Source: CAYPNP01 sp964412195 (GTDB taxonomy: Bacteria > Acidobacteriota > JAAYUB01). Taken from it: DNA of 64,000 nt. The translations under genes and the position numbers were made by a program. The notes under the pieces were generated by a model. That model had not been told where the DNA came from and made no database searches. It saw only the letters and a list, made by a program, of their open reading frames with translations. Shown piece after piece: positions 18,001 to 27,165 of the stretch. Each line of letters starts with the position of its first letter. Positions within the stretch are counted from its first letter, which is position 1. The stretch lies in NCBI GenBank assembly GCA_964412195.1, contig CAYPNP010000019.1, forward strand, positions 1 through 64,000, read 5' to 3'.

Positions 18001-21000
18001 TGATCCGGCCACCAGCGCCCGCCGGCGCGTGACCCTGGTCCTTGCCGGAGACGGCCAGGAACTTCACCCCGAGATCCTGATGTTCGGTACGGGCACGGTG
18101 GTGGGGCAGGTGGTGGACCCGTCTCTCGAGCCGCGCGCCGACGTCCGGATGGTGACGGTGCGCAGCGAAGGTGACGGCCGTGCTCAAAGCGCCGTCCTCG
18201 AGGGCGACGGCCGGTTTCGCGCTGACGGAGTGGCCGTCGGTTCCGTGTCGGTGGAAGCCGTGCTGGCCGACCGGCAGCGCGTCAGCGGCTCGACCTGGCT
18301 CGGCGCGCCGGGCGAGGTCGCCGCGATGCTGCTGGTGGTGGGCGAGGCCGCCGTGAGCGGCCGGGTGGTGGAGACCATCGGCGGCGAGATCCGCGGCGTC
18401 GCGCACGCCCGGCTGGAGTTGGGCTTCTTTGAATCGCTGGTCAGCCGGAGTGGCGAGACCGACATCGACGGGTATTTTTCCCTGACCGGAGTCCCCGCCG
18501 GGGCTTTCCGGCTTCGCGCGACGCATCCCACCCTGCCGGCCGTGGCCATGGCGGAAGGGGTGGCGCCCCGGGAAGACGTCGTCGTGTCCTTCTCCTCCGG
18601 AGCCGCATTGACCGGTTCCGTCCAGGACGGGAGCGGCGCCGGCGTGCCGTACGCCGCGGTGGACCTCGAGAGAAGCGACGGCTACGAGCAGTTCCACCTG
18701 AACCTGCAGGCGGATTTCAGCGGAGCCTTCACCTGCCCGAACCTGCCGCCGGGCCACTACCGCATCACCGCCGGGCGGCCGGGCCTGACTACCACGGCCA
18801 CCGTGGACGCCTGGCTGGTATCCGGCTCAAATCACGTGACCGTCACGGTCCATTCCGCGACGGTCTTCCAGGGCCGGGTCCTCCACTCGGACGGCCAGCC
18901 AGCCAGTCAGGGCACGGTCAAGGTCGGGCCGGTCACGGCACCGGTCCAGGCCGACGGTTCATTCCTCGGGTACGTGCCGCCGGGCGGTTACCGGTTCCAG
19001 GCGCAGTCCGGCGCCGAGGCGGAATCCGGGACCGTGACTGTGCCCGTGTCGGGGGAGTGGCGGGTTCGGCTGCGCGGCCGCCGCACTGTCCGCGGAACGG
19101 TCGTTGCGATGATGGACAACGGTCCCCAGCCGGTGATGGTCCCGCTGGTCCTGCACGGACAATTCCGCAATGGCGCCGGCGAGTTTGAGTACCGAGAGGG
19201 ATTGTCATCCACCCTATCATCCGCCGCGGACGGCACGTTCGAGTTCAATGGCGTCTGGGACGGGCCGTTCGCCATTGGCTTCGAAGGTAATTCCTTCTAC
19301 CAGCCCGCCCGGCTACACGGGACCGCTGCCGGGAGCGACGTCTCCGGCCTGATCCTGGAGTTGCCCCGGGTGGCCGGCGCGGGCTGCATCACCGGGACGC
19401 TGTACGGCCGCGACGGTCTCACGCCGGTCCGCTCTGGGATTCCCCTGACCCTGAAAGGGCCTGACGGTAGGACGCGTGATGCCATCACCACGGCGGGCGG
19501 GTCGTTCCACTTCGCGCCGCCCCTGCCGGCCGGGGCATATGTGCTCGAGGCGGAAGATCTGTACACGGGCGACCGGGCTCGCCAGGATATTTACTTCGCC
19601 GCCACCGGCGATGTGGATGTGCCGCTGGCCATGCTGGGCCGCCACACCCTCCGCGTGCACCTGTTCGATTCCGCGGGCGAGCCCCTGAGCGAAGCCTGGT
19701 TGTCGGTGACCCGACAGGGTTTGCCGGCCCAGTCCCGCCAGGCCGAGACCGTGTGGGACACCGATTTCGCGGGCGATCCCGCCGGTTCCCTCTGGTTTGA
19801 ATTCGATGATCTCTGGAGCGGCGACTACTCCATCACCGCCACCGCCCTGGAGGACGGGGCGGTCCAGTCCGTGAGCGGCGGGGCAATCCTGACCGGCGAC
19901 GGGTCCGAGGCCGACCTGAACCTGGCCCTGGCGCCCGCGGTGACCCTCCGCGGCCTGGTGCTGGACGGTCCGCTGGACGGCGGTGGCCAGCCGGTGCCCG
20001 GCGCCGAGATCACCCTGCGCGCCGCAGGCGGCCGTCCGGCGGGCACCGCCGTGACCAGCCCGGAGATGGCCGAGCTCGGCCGGTTCTCCCTGCCGGCGGT
20101 GGTTTCCGGAGACTACACCCTCGAGGCGCTGGACTTCGCCAGCGGCCGGCGCGCGGCGCTGCCCGTGAGCGTGGATGCGACGGCGGGCGACCCGGCGGAT
20201 CTGACCCTGGCCCTGGAAGGTCTGGGCTCGGTCGAGGGAGTCGTGTTCGACGCGGCCGACCCGCCGCCCCACGACTGCGCCACGGATTCGAACCTCAGCG
20301 GGATCCGGGTGACTCTGGGCGTCCATCCGGACGCCGGCTCGTCCTATCCCGAACGCACCCTGGCCGGCAGCACCGGTCCGGGCGGCCGCTTCGAATTCCG
20401 GGGCGTGCCGGCTGGCCGCGTCAGCCTGGAGGCCCGCAGCGCCGTGGGCGTGACCGGCTACGCCGAGGCCGATTTGGCGCCGGATGGCAGCGTGTGCGTG
20501 CCCGTCACCCTGGCCGAGACGTTCACGGTGTCGGGCCGGGTGCTCCGCGCCGGCGGGGCAGGCGAGGGAGCCGCCTTCGCCCGCGTGGATGCCAGTCCCG
20601 TCGCCGCCGGCCGCAGCTGCCGGGCGACCGCGGACGCAGAGGGTCATTTCACTCTCTCGACCGTGTTCCCAGGTGACTATATCTTCGCCGCCTGGACGGG
20701 ATCCGGCGTGAACCGGGTGGAGCAGCCTCTGACGGTCACGGCGGACGCTTCTGTGGAGCTCTCCCTGAGCGGGACCGGCTCCCTGGGCGGGCGCGTGACG
20801 AACTATTCTGGCTGCGCCGGCGTGCCGGGCGCCCGCGTCCGCCTGCACCTCGTGGACGGCGAGCCTTTCCCGCTGGAAACGCAGGCGGGGTCCGACGGCG
20901 CATTTTTCTTCCCCGAGGCGCCGGCGGGCGAATTCCGGCTCGAAGCCGGGCATGCCCCTTCCGGCCGGGTTGGAGAGGCGGACGGCCTGGTGCTGGCCGA

Positions 21001-24000
21001 CGGCCAGGCGATGTCCGGCCTGGAAGTCCGGCTGGAAGCGTCGTTCACGCTGCAAGGCGCCGTCCGGACCGAGTCGGACGCGCCGGCCGCCGGCGCGACG
21101 GTGACCTGGCGGGCCCAGCGGCCCGACGGGACGCCGGTCGTACGGACAGAAGGGACGGGGACAGACGGCTCGTTCACGCTTTTCCAGGTCCCGCTGTGGC
21201 CGGGCACCGTGACCGCGGAGCATCCCGAGCACGGCCGCAAAGTCGAGGCGGAATCCCTGGCGGGCGTGTCCGACGAGGGCGTCCAGATCAGAACCCTGCG
21301 CCTCGACCGCACGGCGCCGACGGTGGACGTGTCGTTCGTGGCCGGCGTCCCGGTGGAGCCGGGGCAGCCCGTCCCGCTGGACGCCCGCCTGCGCCTGAGC
21401 TTCAGCGAGGAGATCGACGCGGCCTGGCTGTCGGCCCACCCGGGCTGGGCAACGCTGGCCCGCGAGCAGGACGGCAATTGGCTCGCGGTGAATCTCGCCG
21501 TCGACGTGCAGCCGGACGGCCGGACCGTGGACCTGGTTCCGGAGAGCCTCGTGGACTCTGGTTTCTACCGGTTGACTGTCTCCGGGGCGGTGCCGGATCG
21601 GAACGGCAACCCGCTCGGCGCCGACTGGGTGATGACCTTCCGCACGGTGGACCTGACCCCGCCATGGATCGCCGGCTTCCAGCCCGCAAATGGCGCCTTC
21701 GAGGTGGAATCGGGGACAGAGGTCCGCATCACGTTCTCCGAGCCCATGGACACAAATGCGGGCACAGTTGCCTGGACCCGCAACGGCGAGCCGGCCCCGG
21801 TCGGCCCGGCCTGGTCGGAGGGCGGCACCGTCCTGGCGCTGACTCCGGACGGCGGTCTGGCCACCGACGGCCGCTACGTCGTAGCCTTCGAGGGAATCCG
21901 GGACCAGTCGGGCAACGCCCTGGCTGGCCCGGCGTCCTTCACCTTCGACACCCTGGACACCCAGCCGCCCGTGATCGAATCGGGCGCCTGCGGCATGGAA
22001 TACTCCGAAAGCCGGCCCGTGCTGGCCTTCCCGTATTCCGACGCCCTGGCGGCGGTGGACCCGGCCAGCGTCTCCGCGGAGCTGGCCGGCTCCGCTCCGG
22101 GCGGTGGGACCATCCAGCCCGTGGAAGCCGACGGGAGCCATGCCCTCTTCCGGCTGCCGGAGGGCCTGGCCAACGGCGCCTGGACCCTGACGGTGCATGC
22201 TTCCGACACCCGCGGCCACGCGGGATCGTTGGCCTGCCCGTTCGTGTACGCCCACTCGGAAATTCTTGTCCTGAATCACGACCCGGCCGAAGGCGTGCTG
22301 GCGGTGGGTACTCCGCTGCCGGTCGCCGTCCGCTTCTGGTCGGCCCGCCCGCTGCTGGAAGCCGTGCTGGTGCTCAACGGCACAACCCTGACCGTGGTCC
22401 CGGCGGTCGAGGGCGACCACTACCGCGCGGATGTCGCCTACCCGGTGCCGGCCGACGGGTGGGTGACGGTATCCGCCCAGGCGACCGACGATCACGGATT
22501 CACCTCCACCCCGATCATGTTCTCGTTCCTCGCGGACGCGTACCCGCCATCGCTTTCCCTCGGCTTCCCCCAGACGCTGACCTGCGATTCCACGCCGCCG
22601 CTTTCATTCGAATCGACCGACGCCGGGGCGGGCGTGGATCCGGCTGCCTCGCGGGTCTGGATCGACGGTGTCGACCGCACGACGGAATTCGCCATCGATG
22701 CCGCCGGCGGCAATTGGATCGAAGCGGCGGCCACTCCGCTCGGTGCGGGCGGCCATAATTTCTTCGTCCAGGTGGTCGACCTCGCCGGCCATGTGAACCA
22801 GACCGAGACCAACTTCCTGGTCGATAACCAATCGCCCTCTGTCAATCTTTACGAGCCCATCAATGGAGTGGGCATCACGAGCGATACCGTTGACTTTGAA
22901 GCGCATCTTTCGGACAACTGCGCGCTGGACCCGGACACGACCGCGGTCTTCGTCAACGGGCAGCCGTGGACAGATTTCCTGCTGGCCGACGGCCTGTTGA
23001 CGGGGAACCTGGCCTGGGACGATCCGCGCCTGACGCTGGGCGAGAACACCTGGACCGTCCAGGCGAGCGACGCCCTGGGCAACGTCGGGAGCGCAACGGC
23101 GCCGTTCCGGATCGTCCGCACCGTCCCGCTGCCCTTCGACTTGGCCGACGGCAACGGGTATGAGTACCGGGTCCTCCCGGACGGCTCCCTGTCGTGGGAT
23201 TCGCTGGCGCCCGGCATGCGGCCGGTCCTGCCGCAGATCACCGTCTGGATCGGCGGCGCGCCTTATGCCCCGGAACCGAGGGACACCGGCGTGGTGGCCC
23301 TCGACCGGAGCGAGATCCGGCTGGATGTCCCGCTCGACGTGGATGCACACCGACTGGAGCAGCGGATCCACGTGGGCCCGGGCGGCTACCTGGCGCGGAT
23401 CCAGGAGTGGCTGTCCAACGCCGGCGCCGAGAGCGTCCCGGTGACGGTGGAAGCCGCCTTCATGCTGCCGGAAGGGCTGGGCTGGGCGGTGGCGGGCACG
23501 TCGAGCGGCGACGCCCTGCCCGACGTCGGCGACCGCTGGCTGGTCGTGGACGATGCGGTCGACCAGGACGACGCCTGGGGGCGGAACATGCCCGCCCTGG
23601 GCATCCTGTTCGCCGGGGATTACCCGGCGCGTGGTCCGGACACGGTGGAGCTGCAAACCGATCGTGTGGTGCTGCGCTGGGTGGATCTGCCGCTGCCGCC
23701 GGGTACGGCCGAATCCCCGGGCCGGCTCGGAATCGCGTTTGCCGTATCGCCGCAGCCCACGCGGGCGGATGCCACCGCCGCGCTGGAGCGGCTGGCGGCC
23801 GGTCCGGCGGAGCTGTTCGCCGGCGTGCCGGCGGACCGCTGGGCGCAGGTGGCCAACCTGGATTGGTCCGGCGGCCCCGACGGCGGGCTCGAGCCGCTGC
23901 CTTCGCTGGCCGGCGGCGTCTCCGGCGTACTGCGCGACGCCACGCCGCAGGGCCATCCGCTGGACGACGGGCAGACGGCCCTGGCCCGCGGTGTCTCGCC

Positions 24001-26935
24001 TCTCTTCCGTCGGGCCCGCCCAGCGGCGATCGGTGATGGCGGCGCCTTCGCCTGCGGCCGGCCGGATCATGCACCCGGCTTGCCGCTGGGCGAGGTGGAA
24101 GTCCTGGCCGGCTCGGCGGCGTGCGGATTCGCCGCCGCCGGCTCGGTTCTGCTGACCGAGGCCGCGCCGGTGGCCGCCGGGCTCGACCTGGCGGCGTCCG
24201 GCACCGGCGCGGTGGCGGTCTCCGTCGAGCTGAGCGCCGGCGGGCCGCTCCCGGCCGGTTCCGCCCAACTGCTGGCGGCGACGGGCGACTGCGGCTTCGT
24301 CGCCGACATCCAGGCCGGTGAAGCCCTCTTCGCCGGCGTGCCGGCCGGGGAATACACCCTGACCATCGCTTCGGACTTCGGTGGAGCCAGCGAGCCGGTC
24401 ACGGTGACCGCTGGATCCACCGCCTCCGTCCACCTGACCCTGACCCAGCGCGTGCTGGCCGTCCGCCTGGTGGACGCGGCGGGGCAGGGGGTGGCGGGTG
24501 CGCTGCTCTACGTGTTCGCGCATACCTCCGACCATCCCCACTCCACCCAGTTCGGTCCTCCCCTGGTGACCGACGCCGGCGGCACGGCGGTGATGCTGGA
24601 TCCGCCGGGCGATACCGCGCTCGACCTCCTCGCGCTGCATCCCGACGGGCGCTCGGCGGTCCGGAAATACGTGACCGTCCCGGCCGACGGCAACCTCCGG
24701 CTGGACAACGTTTACCTTCATCCGGCCGGCTCGGTGCGGGCAAGGGCGGAGGACGCCCAAGGCCTGCCGCTGGCCGGCGTGGGCGTCCGGCTTGCTTTCC
24801 CGGACTATCCGCTCGTGCCGGTTCTCGAGGCCGGCACCGGCAGCGACGGGGAAATCCTGTTCCCCGGCGTGCCGGCGGACCTGCGGACGGCCTGGTCGGT
24901 CCGGCCCGCCGCGACATGGACGGCGATGTACGAGTTCTGGCTGGCGCCGGGGCAGGAGAGGCTTCTTCTCTACGCCTCGTCGGCGGGGATCTACACGATC
25001 CAGGGCACTGTCCTGGCCGCGGACGGCGTCACTCCTGTCCCCGGCACGGCCGTCGAACTGCGGCGACAGACCGGGCCCGGCCTGTACGAGACTGCCGCTT
25101 CCGTCCAGACCGGCGAGGACGGCGGCTTCCGCTTCCAGAACGTGCGGCTGCCCTCGGCCCGGATCCGCCTGGCCGTCCCCTGGCCATCCACGCAGGGAAC
25201 CGGCGAGGATGCGCTCGATGTGGACGCGTCCGCCGGCGGCAGCCTGACGGTGTCCGGCCGGATCAGCCTGCTGGCGGGCGAGATCCGGAACGCCCAGGGG
25301 GAGCTGGTGACGGACGCGTCCTACCTGGGGATCGATCCGCACGGCTCCGAAGAAGACTGGTACGGCTGGAACTGGCGGCTTTCGGGCGGGACGTTCCGGA
25401 TCTTTGGCGTCCGGCCCGGCGAGACGTACGATCTGGCCACGAACGACGGCGGCGGCAATCTGTACTGCGCCACGGCCACGGCCCCGCCGGATCCGTCCGT
25501 GCAGACCGGCCTGCTGCTCGGACCCTGCCCGTCCTATGCCCTGAGCGGCGTCCTGCAGGCCGCCGACGGCCAGACGCCGGTGCCGGGCTTCGCGGTGCAC
25601 CTGTTCAAGGAGTCGCCGGCCGGCGGCTACTACCGGTCCGGCCAGCCGGCCTGCACCGACGAGACCGGCTTCTTCGCCTGGGAGTCCCTGCAACTGCCCA
25701 CCGGCCGGGCCCGCCTGGTCGTCGCCCTGCCCGAAAGCCAGGGCGGCGGCGAGGAGTCGCTCGACGTCGACCTGGCGGCGGGCGGCGGCGTGACTTTCCC
25801 CACCGCGCTGACCGTGGCGGCGGGCACTGTGCAGGACGGCGGCGGCGGAGTCGTGGATGTCACCGGCGCCGTCGAATTGATCCCCTACGAAGCCGCCCTC
25901 ACGGTGCCGACGGAGAGTCTCTGCCGGCTGATGCAAGGTGTCTTCACGGTGTTCGGCCTCGAGCCGGGGCAGGAGTACGCCGCCTCGGTGTACGACTGGA
26001 GGACGGACAACGTCTACGGCGGCACGTTGGCGCTGCCGGCCGGCCAGGGCGCGCTCTCCGGCGCGGTCCTGGGGCCGGTGTCCCCCCAGTGGATCGAAGG
26101 GACGCTGCGGGCCGCCGACGGACAAACGCTTCTTCCGGTGTCGGCGGATGTCCGTATCGAAAAGGAGTTGCTGGACAACCGGTACGTCCACGCCGGTTGG
26201 GCTTGGCGGGACAGTAGCGGGTACTTCGCTGCCGGGGGCGACTTCCCCACCGGCAATCTCCGGCTGCACGTGGCCCGTCCGGTCAGCCAGGGCGGCGGCG
26301 AGGATGTCTTCCCGCTGTCTCTGCCCCCGGCTGCTCCCGTGGATCTGACCACCGGCTGGGCGGTGGCCTCGGGCGACGTCCGGGACGCCGGCGGCGCGGC
26401 GGTCGCCGGCGTGGAATGCCTGGACGCCGTCGCCGCCGACCCCGCCCGGCCGCCCCTGGAGCGGGGACAGATCCAGGCGGCCGAGGAAACATGGATGCTC
26501 TACGGCCTCGCTCCCGGGGAGAGCTATACCCTGGTGGCGTGGGATTTCGGCGGTGGTTTCTACTGTTCCGGCCTCAGCCTCGGTCCCGGCCAACGGGTGG
26601 CCACGGACGTCCACCTCGAGCCGTGCGTCCCGACGCTGGCCGAGGTCCAGGTCCAGCTGCTGGATGCTGGGGGAATGCCCGTGGCGGGCGAGAGGGTGAG
26701 CCTGGTATCCCTTGCGGGCGACTGGTCCGCCATCACCGATGTGAACGGGTGGGCGACTCTGCCGGCGGTGCCACCCGGCAGCTATTTCGTGCTGTTGGAT
26801 TACGACCCGGAAGGCGGCATGGACAGCGCCTCCCAGGTCGGGCATTTGAATGTCCCGCTGGGGACGTTGCTGGTCGAGCAGACTCTGGTCCGGCCCGACG
26901 AGCCGTCCGCCCCGCTGGCGCCGACCTGCCAGTGA
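15074..26935 (+). CDS. Giant secreted multi-domain surface protein (carboxypeptidase-regulatory-like and Ig-like modules)
   Basis: A 3953-aa protein. From the ATG at 15074 a long basic leader precedes a hydrophobic segment (residues 47-60) and a likely cleavage near ARAADA; an ATG at 15125 is an alternative start. Roughly residues 900-2080 are a long series of CarboxypepD_reg/SdrB-like beta-sandwiches (repeated G-V-x-D-x-x-G-x-F/Y-x-F-x-x-V-P-x-G pattern). Around 2090-2330 two Ig-like Big_5-type domains occur (LRLSFSEEIDA, VRITFSEPMDT). At 3306-3855 three tandem modules of about 185 residues each begin TIQGTVLAADGVTPVPG, ALSGVLQAADGQTPVPG and WIEGTLRAADGQTLLPV. No enzyme motif was seen. It is likely a stalk or adhesin. 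It lies 230 bases upstream of the giant rhs gene in the same direction, so the two may work together. Confidence 0.85.
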   Translation: MVRDVPASLNTGAAEGSMVDWGKAPPASTGNQHASGRGRRLRRRAGLGMVLGVLLISAAARAADAPLHTFRVPVTPFALRVNPVEQTVPAGVPARVAAWVELPDPGASYAPAVQAYLRASYVVRATLYLPEPDSETQQYTREVECSVGGEFLLDRLPASGRCWLREIRLVSLRDGRDFLSARPDSVAIDVGGDFFVAWVSAEPMTWEEMNAAGVVFGEDSYENYHFVIGFELEGRLVEYEFPLVQTPAALPATPADWSGVATGGGECLVSEVELDVSGISIPSLPATTVRLPGLVLIPGSVGFLHQHFQVLLLLANALPAASGYALADLTAAVDLPLPAECQSDDPLCLVELQDGGNAPVQPVLGEGDAAVLAPGESGRADWIVMGRKVGYHEFPIRIEGELRTASGDRSWPISGSARAGIAVREDPRFRLTFIHPDRVERGREYDVAVHVTNVSGTDAIGFRLAVDAAALTGVGWVSAHYPAPEPGETVPCGAETEYCKATLAAGETVLLRYTLRALRSGMVTATYGEADNAGLTVGARLIFGIGTDGLPMNADRLVLPPVVRRAWDGGSGGTFEETALRLLGLCHALSTAGAAGLPENLPAVDRSTPPALARALTESALALAAGMPRSEAAGLLLQDVAALARADAGFRHSLALVPGTAFLALLAAEASGGGDALATRCGYASDFALLESALAPAGADPALLALASAGGGLRWLPLPDEGAELRLTTPAAGSQALALWTPAAAGHYRRLQFTLNLSAGDVLAVPAAVLHGGSRVLKVTGASGVTVDVSPVQEQDLPLAAFRLAGAVKLNPDQLSGADPYGRGVLAVLNRRVALTPSEAANACGVADNTVVTAAPLGSGRLLGLVVNKPVGKFTAISLQVNRLQSTDGALLQGGTATVGIFDPDSAFEEGAVVHGRVRYPAGPPVAGPTIELWGVVQSWRGRQDVCLSRFQGGADGRFDLPFVWNSPAGMFLTAVDPATSARRRVTLVLAGDGQELHPEILMFGTGTVVGQVVDPSLEPRADVRMVTVRSEGDGRAQSAVLEGDGRFRADGVAVGSVSVEAVLADRQRVSGSTWLGAPGEVAAMLLVVGEAAVSGRVVETIGGEIRGVAHARLELGFFESLVSRSGETDIDGYFSLTGVPAGAFRLRATHPTLPAVAMAEGVAPREDVVVSFSSGAALTGSVQDGSGAGVPYAAVDLERSDGYEQFHLNLQADFSGAFTCPNLPPGHYRITAGRPGLTTTATVDAWLVSGSNHVTVTVHSATVFQGRVLHSDGQPASQGTVKVGPVTAPVQADGSFLGYVPPGGYRFQAQSGAEAESGTVTVPVSGEWRVRLRGRRTVRGTVVAMMDNGPQPVMVPLVLHGQFRNGAGEFEYREGLSSTLSSAADGTFEFNGVWDGPFAIGFEGNSFYQPARLHGTAAGSDVSGLILELPRVAGAGCITGTLYGRDGLTPVRSGIPLTLKGPDGRTRDAITTAGGSFHFAPPLPAGAYVLEAEDLYTGDRARQDIYFAATGDVDVPLAMLGRHTLRVHLFDSAGEPLSEAWLSVTRQGLPAQSRQAETVWDTDFAGDPAGSLWFEFDDLWSGDYSITATALEDGAVQSVSGGAILTGDGSEADLNLALAPAVTLRGLVLDGPLDGGGQPVPGAEITLRAAGGRPAGTAVTSPEMAELGRFSLPAVVSGDYTLEALDFASGRRAALPVSVDATAGDPADLTLALEGLGSVEGVVFDAADPPPHDCATDSNLSGIRVTLGVHPDAGSSYPERTLAGSTGPGGRFEFRGVPAGRVSLEARSAVGVTGYAEADLAPDGSVCVPVTLAETFTVSGRVLRAGGAGEGAAFARVDASPVAAGRSCRATADAEGHFTLSTVFPGDYIFAAWTGSGVNRVEQPLTVTADASVELSLSGTGSLGGRVTNYSGCAGVPGARVRLHLVDGEPFPLETQAGSDGAFFFPEAPAGEFRLEAGHAPSGRVGEADGLVLADGQAMSGLEVRLEASFTLQGAVRTESDAPAAGATVTWRAQRPDGTPVVRTEGTGTDGSFTLFQVPLWPGTVTAEHPEHGRKVEAESLAGVSDEGVQIRTLRLDRTAPTVDVSFVAGVPVEPGQPVPLDARLRLSFSEEIDAAWLSAHPGWATLAREQDGNWLAVNLAVDVQPDGRTVDLVPESLVDSGFYRLTVSGAVPDRNGNPLGADWVMTFRTVDLTPPWIAGFQPANGAFEVESGTEVRITFSEPMDTNAGTVAWTRNGEPAPVGPAWSEGGTVLALTPDGGLATDGRYVVAFEGIRDQSGNALAGPASFTFDTLDTQPPVIESGACGMEYSESRPVLAFPYSDALAAVDPASVSAELAGSAPGGGTIQPVEADGSHALFRLPEGLANGAWTLTVHASDTRGHAGSLACPFVYAHSEILVLNHDPAEGVLAVGTPLPVAVRFWSARPLLEAVLVLNGTTLTVVPAVEGDHYRADVAYPVPADGWVTVSAQATDDHGFTSTPIMFSFLADAYPPSLSLGFPQTLTCDSTPPLSFESTDAGAGVDPAASRVWIDGVDRTTEFAIDAAGGNWIEAAATPLGAGGHNFFVQVVDLAGHVNQTETNFLVDNQSPSVNLYEPINGVGITSDTVDFEAHLSDNCALDPDTTAVFVNGQPWTDFLLADGLLTGNLAWDDPRLTLGENTWTVQASDALGNVGSATAPFRIVRTVPLPFDLADGNGYEYRVLPDGSLSWDSLAPGMRPVLPQITVWIGGAPYAPEPRDTGVVALDRSEIRLDVPLDVDAHRLEQRIHVGPGGYLARIQEWLSNAGAESVPVTVEAAFMLPEGLGWAVAGTSSGDALPDVGDRWLVVDDAVDQDDAWGRNMPALGILFAGDYPARGPDTVELQTDRVVLRWVDLPLPPGTAESPGRLGIAFAVSPQPTRADATAALERLAAGPAELFAGVPADRWAQVANLDWSGGPDGGLEPLPSLAGGVSGVLRDATPQGHPLDDGQTALARGVSPLFRRARPAAIGDGGAFACGRPDHAPGLPLGEVEVLAGSAACGFAAAGSVLLTEAAPVAAGLDLAASGTGAVAVSVELSAGGPLPAGSAQLLAATGDCGFVADIQAGEALFAGVPAGEYTLTIASDFGGASEPVTVTAGSTASVHLTLTQRVLAVRLVDAAGQGVAGALLYVFAHTSDHPHSTQFGPPLVTDAGGTAVMLDPPGDTALDLLALHPDGRSAVRKYVTVPADGNLRLDNVYLHPAGSVRARAEDAQGLPLAGVGVRLAFPDYPLVPVLEAGTGSDGEILFPGVPADLRTAWSVRPAATWTAMYEFWLAPGQERLLLYASSAGIYTIQGTVLAADGVTPVPGTAVELRRQTGPGLYETAASVQTGEDGGFRFQNVRLPSARIRLAVPWPSTQGTGEDALDVDASAGGSLTVSGRISLLAGEIRNAQGELVTDASYLGIDPHGSEEDWYGWNWRLSGGTFRIFGVRPGETYDLATNDGGGNLYCATATAPPDPSVQTGLLLGPCPSYALSGVLQAADGQTPVPGFAVHLFKESPAGGYYRSGQPACTDETGFFAWESLQLPTGRARLVVALPESQGGGEESLDVDLAAGGGVTFPTALTVAAGTVQDGGGGVVDVTGAVELIPYEAALTVPTESLCRLMQGVFTVFGLEPGQEYAASVYDWRTDNVYGGTLALPAGQGALSGAVLGPVSPQWIEGTLRAADGQTLLPVSADVRIEKELLDNRYVHAGWAWRDSSGYFAAGGDFPTGNLRLHVARPVSQGGGEDVFPLSLPPAAPVDLTTGWAVASGDVRDAGGAAVAGVECLDAVAADPARPPLERGQIQAAEETWMLYGLAPGESYTLVAWDFGGGFYCSGLSLGPGQRVATDVHLEPCVPTLAEVQVQLLDAGGMPVAGERVSLVSLAGDWSAITDVNGWATLPAVPPGSYFVLLDYDPEGGMDSASQVGHLNVPLGTLLVEQTLVRPDEPSAPLAPTCQ

Positions 26936-27012
26936 GGCGGCCGGTGATCCAGCGGCAGAGTCCGGCTGCTTGGGGGCGCCTGGATGGGCTGCCGTCCTCC
27001 GTGGGGGCGTTC

Positions 27013-27044
27013 TTCTCTGCGATCTCTGCGCCTCTGCGTGTAAA
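27013..27044. repeat. Octamer-type repeat, inverted relative to 14770-14803
   Basis: Between the two giant genes, tctctgcg-type units repeat (ttctctgcgatctctgcg, then cctctgcgtgtaaa). Its reverse complement resembles the array at 14770-14803, so the 3953-aa gene is bracketed by inverted copies of the same repeat family. Farther on (about 27090-27135) cggtcgg heptamers occur. No gene is present in 26936-27165. Confidence 0.6.
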
Positions 27045-27165
27045 TGATTGGTTTTGAGTTATTTGGAATTGTCTTGAAGAGCATAAATATTCCGCGGGCA
27101 GACCGGTCTCCCAGTCGGACGGTCGGCGGTCGGCAGACGATTCTTGGACAAGGAAGGATGGCTTC

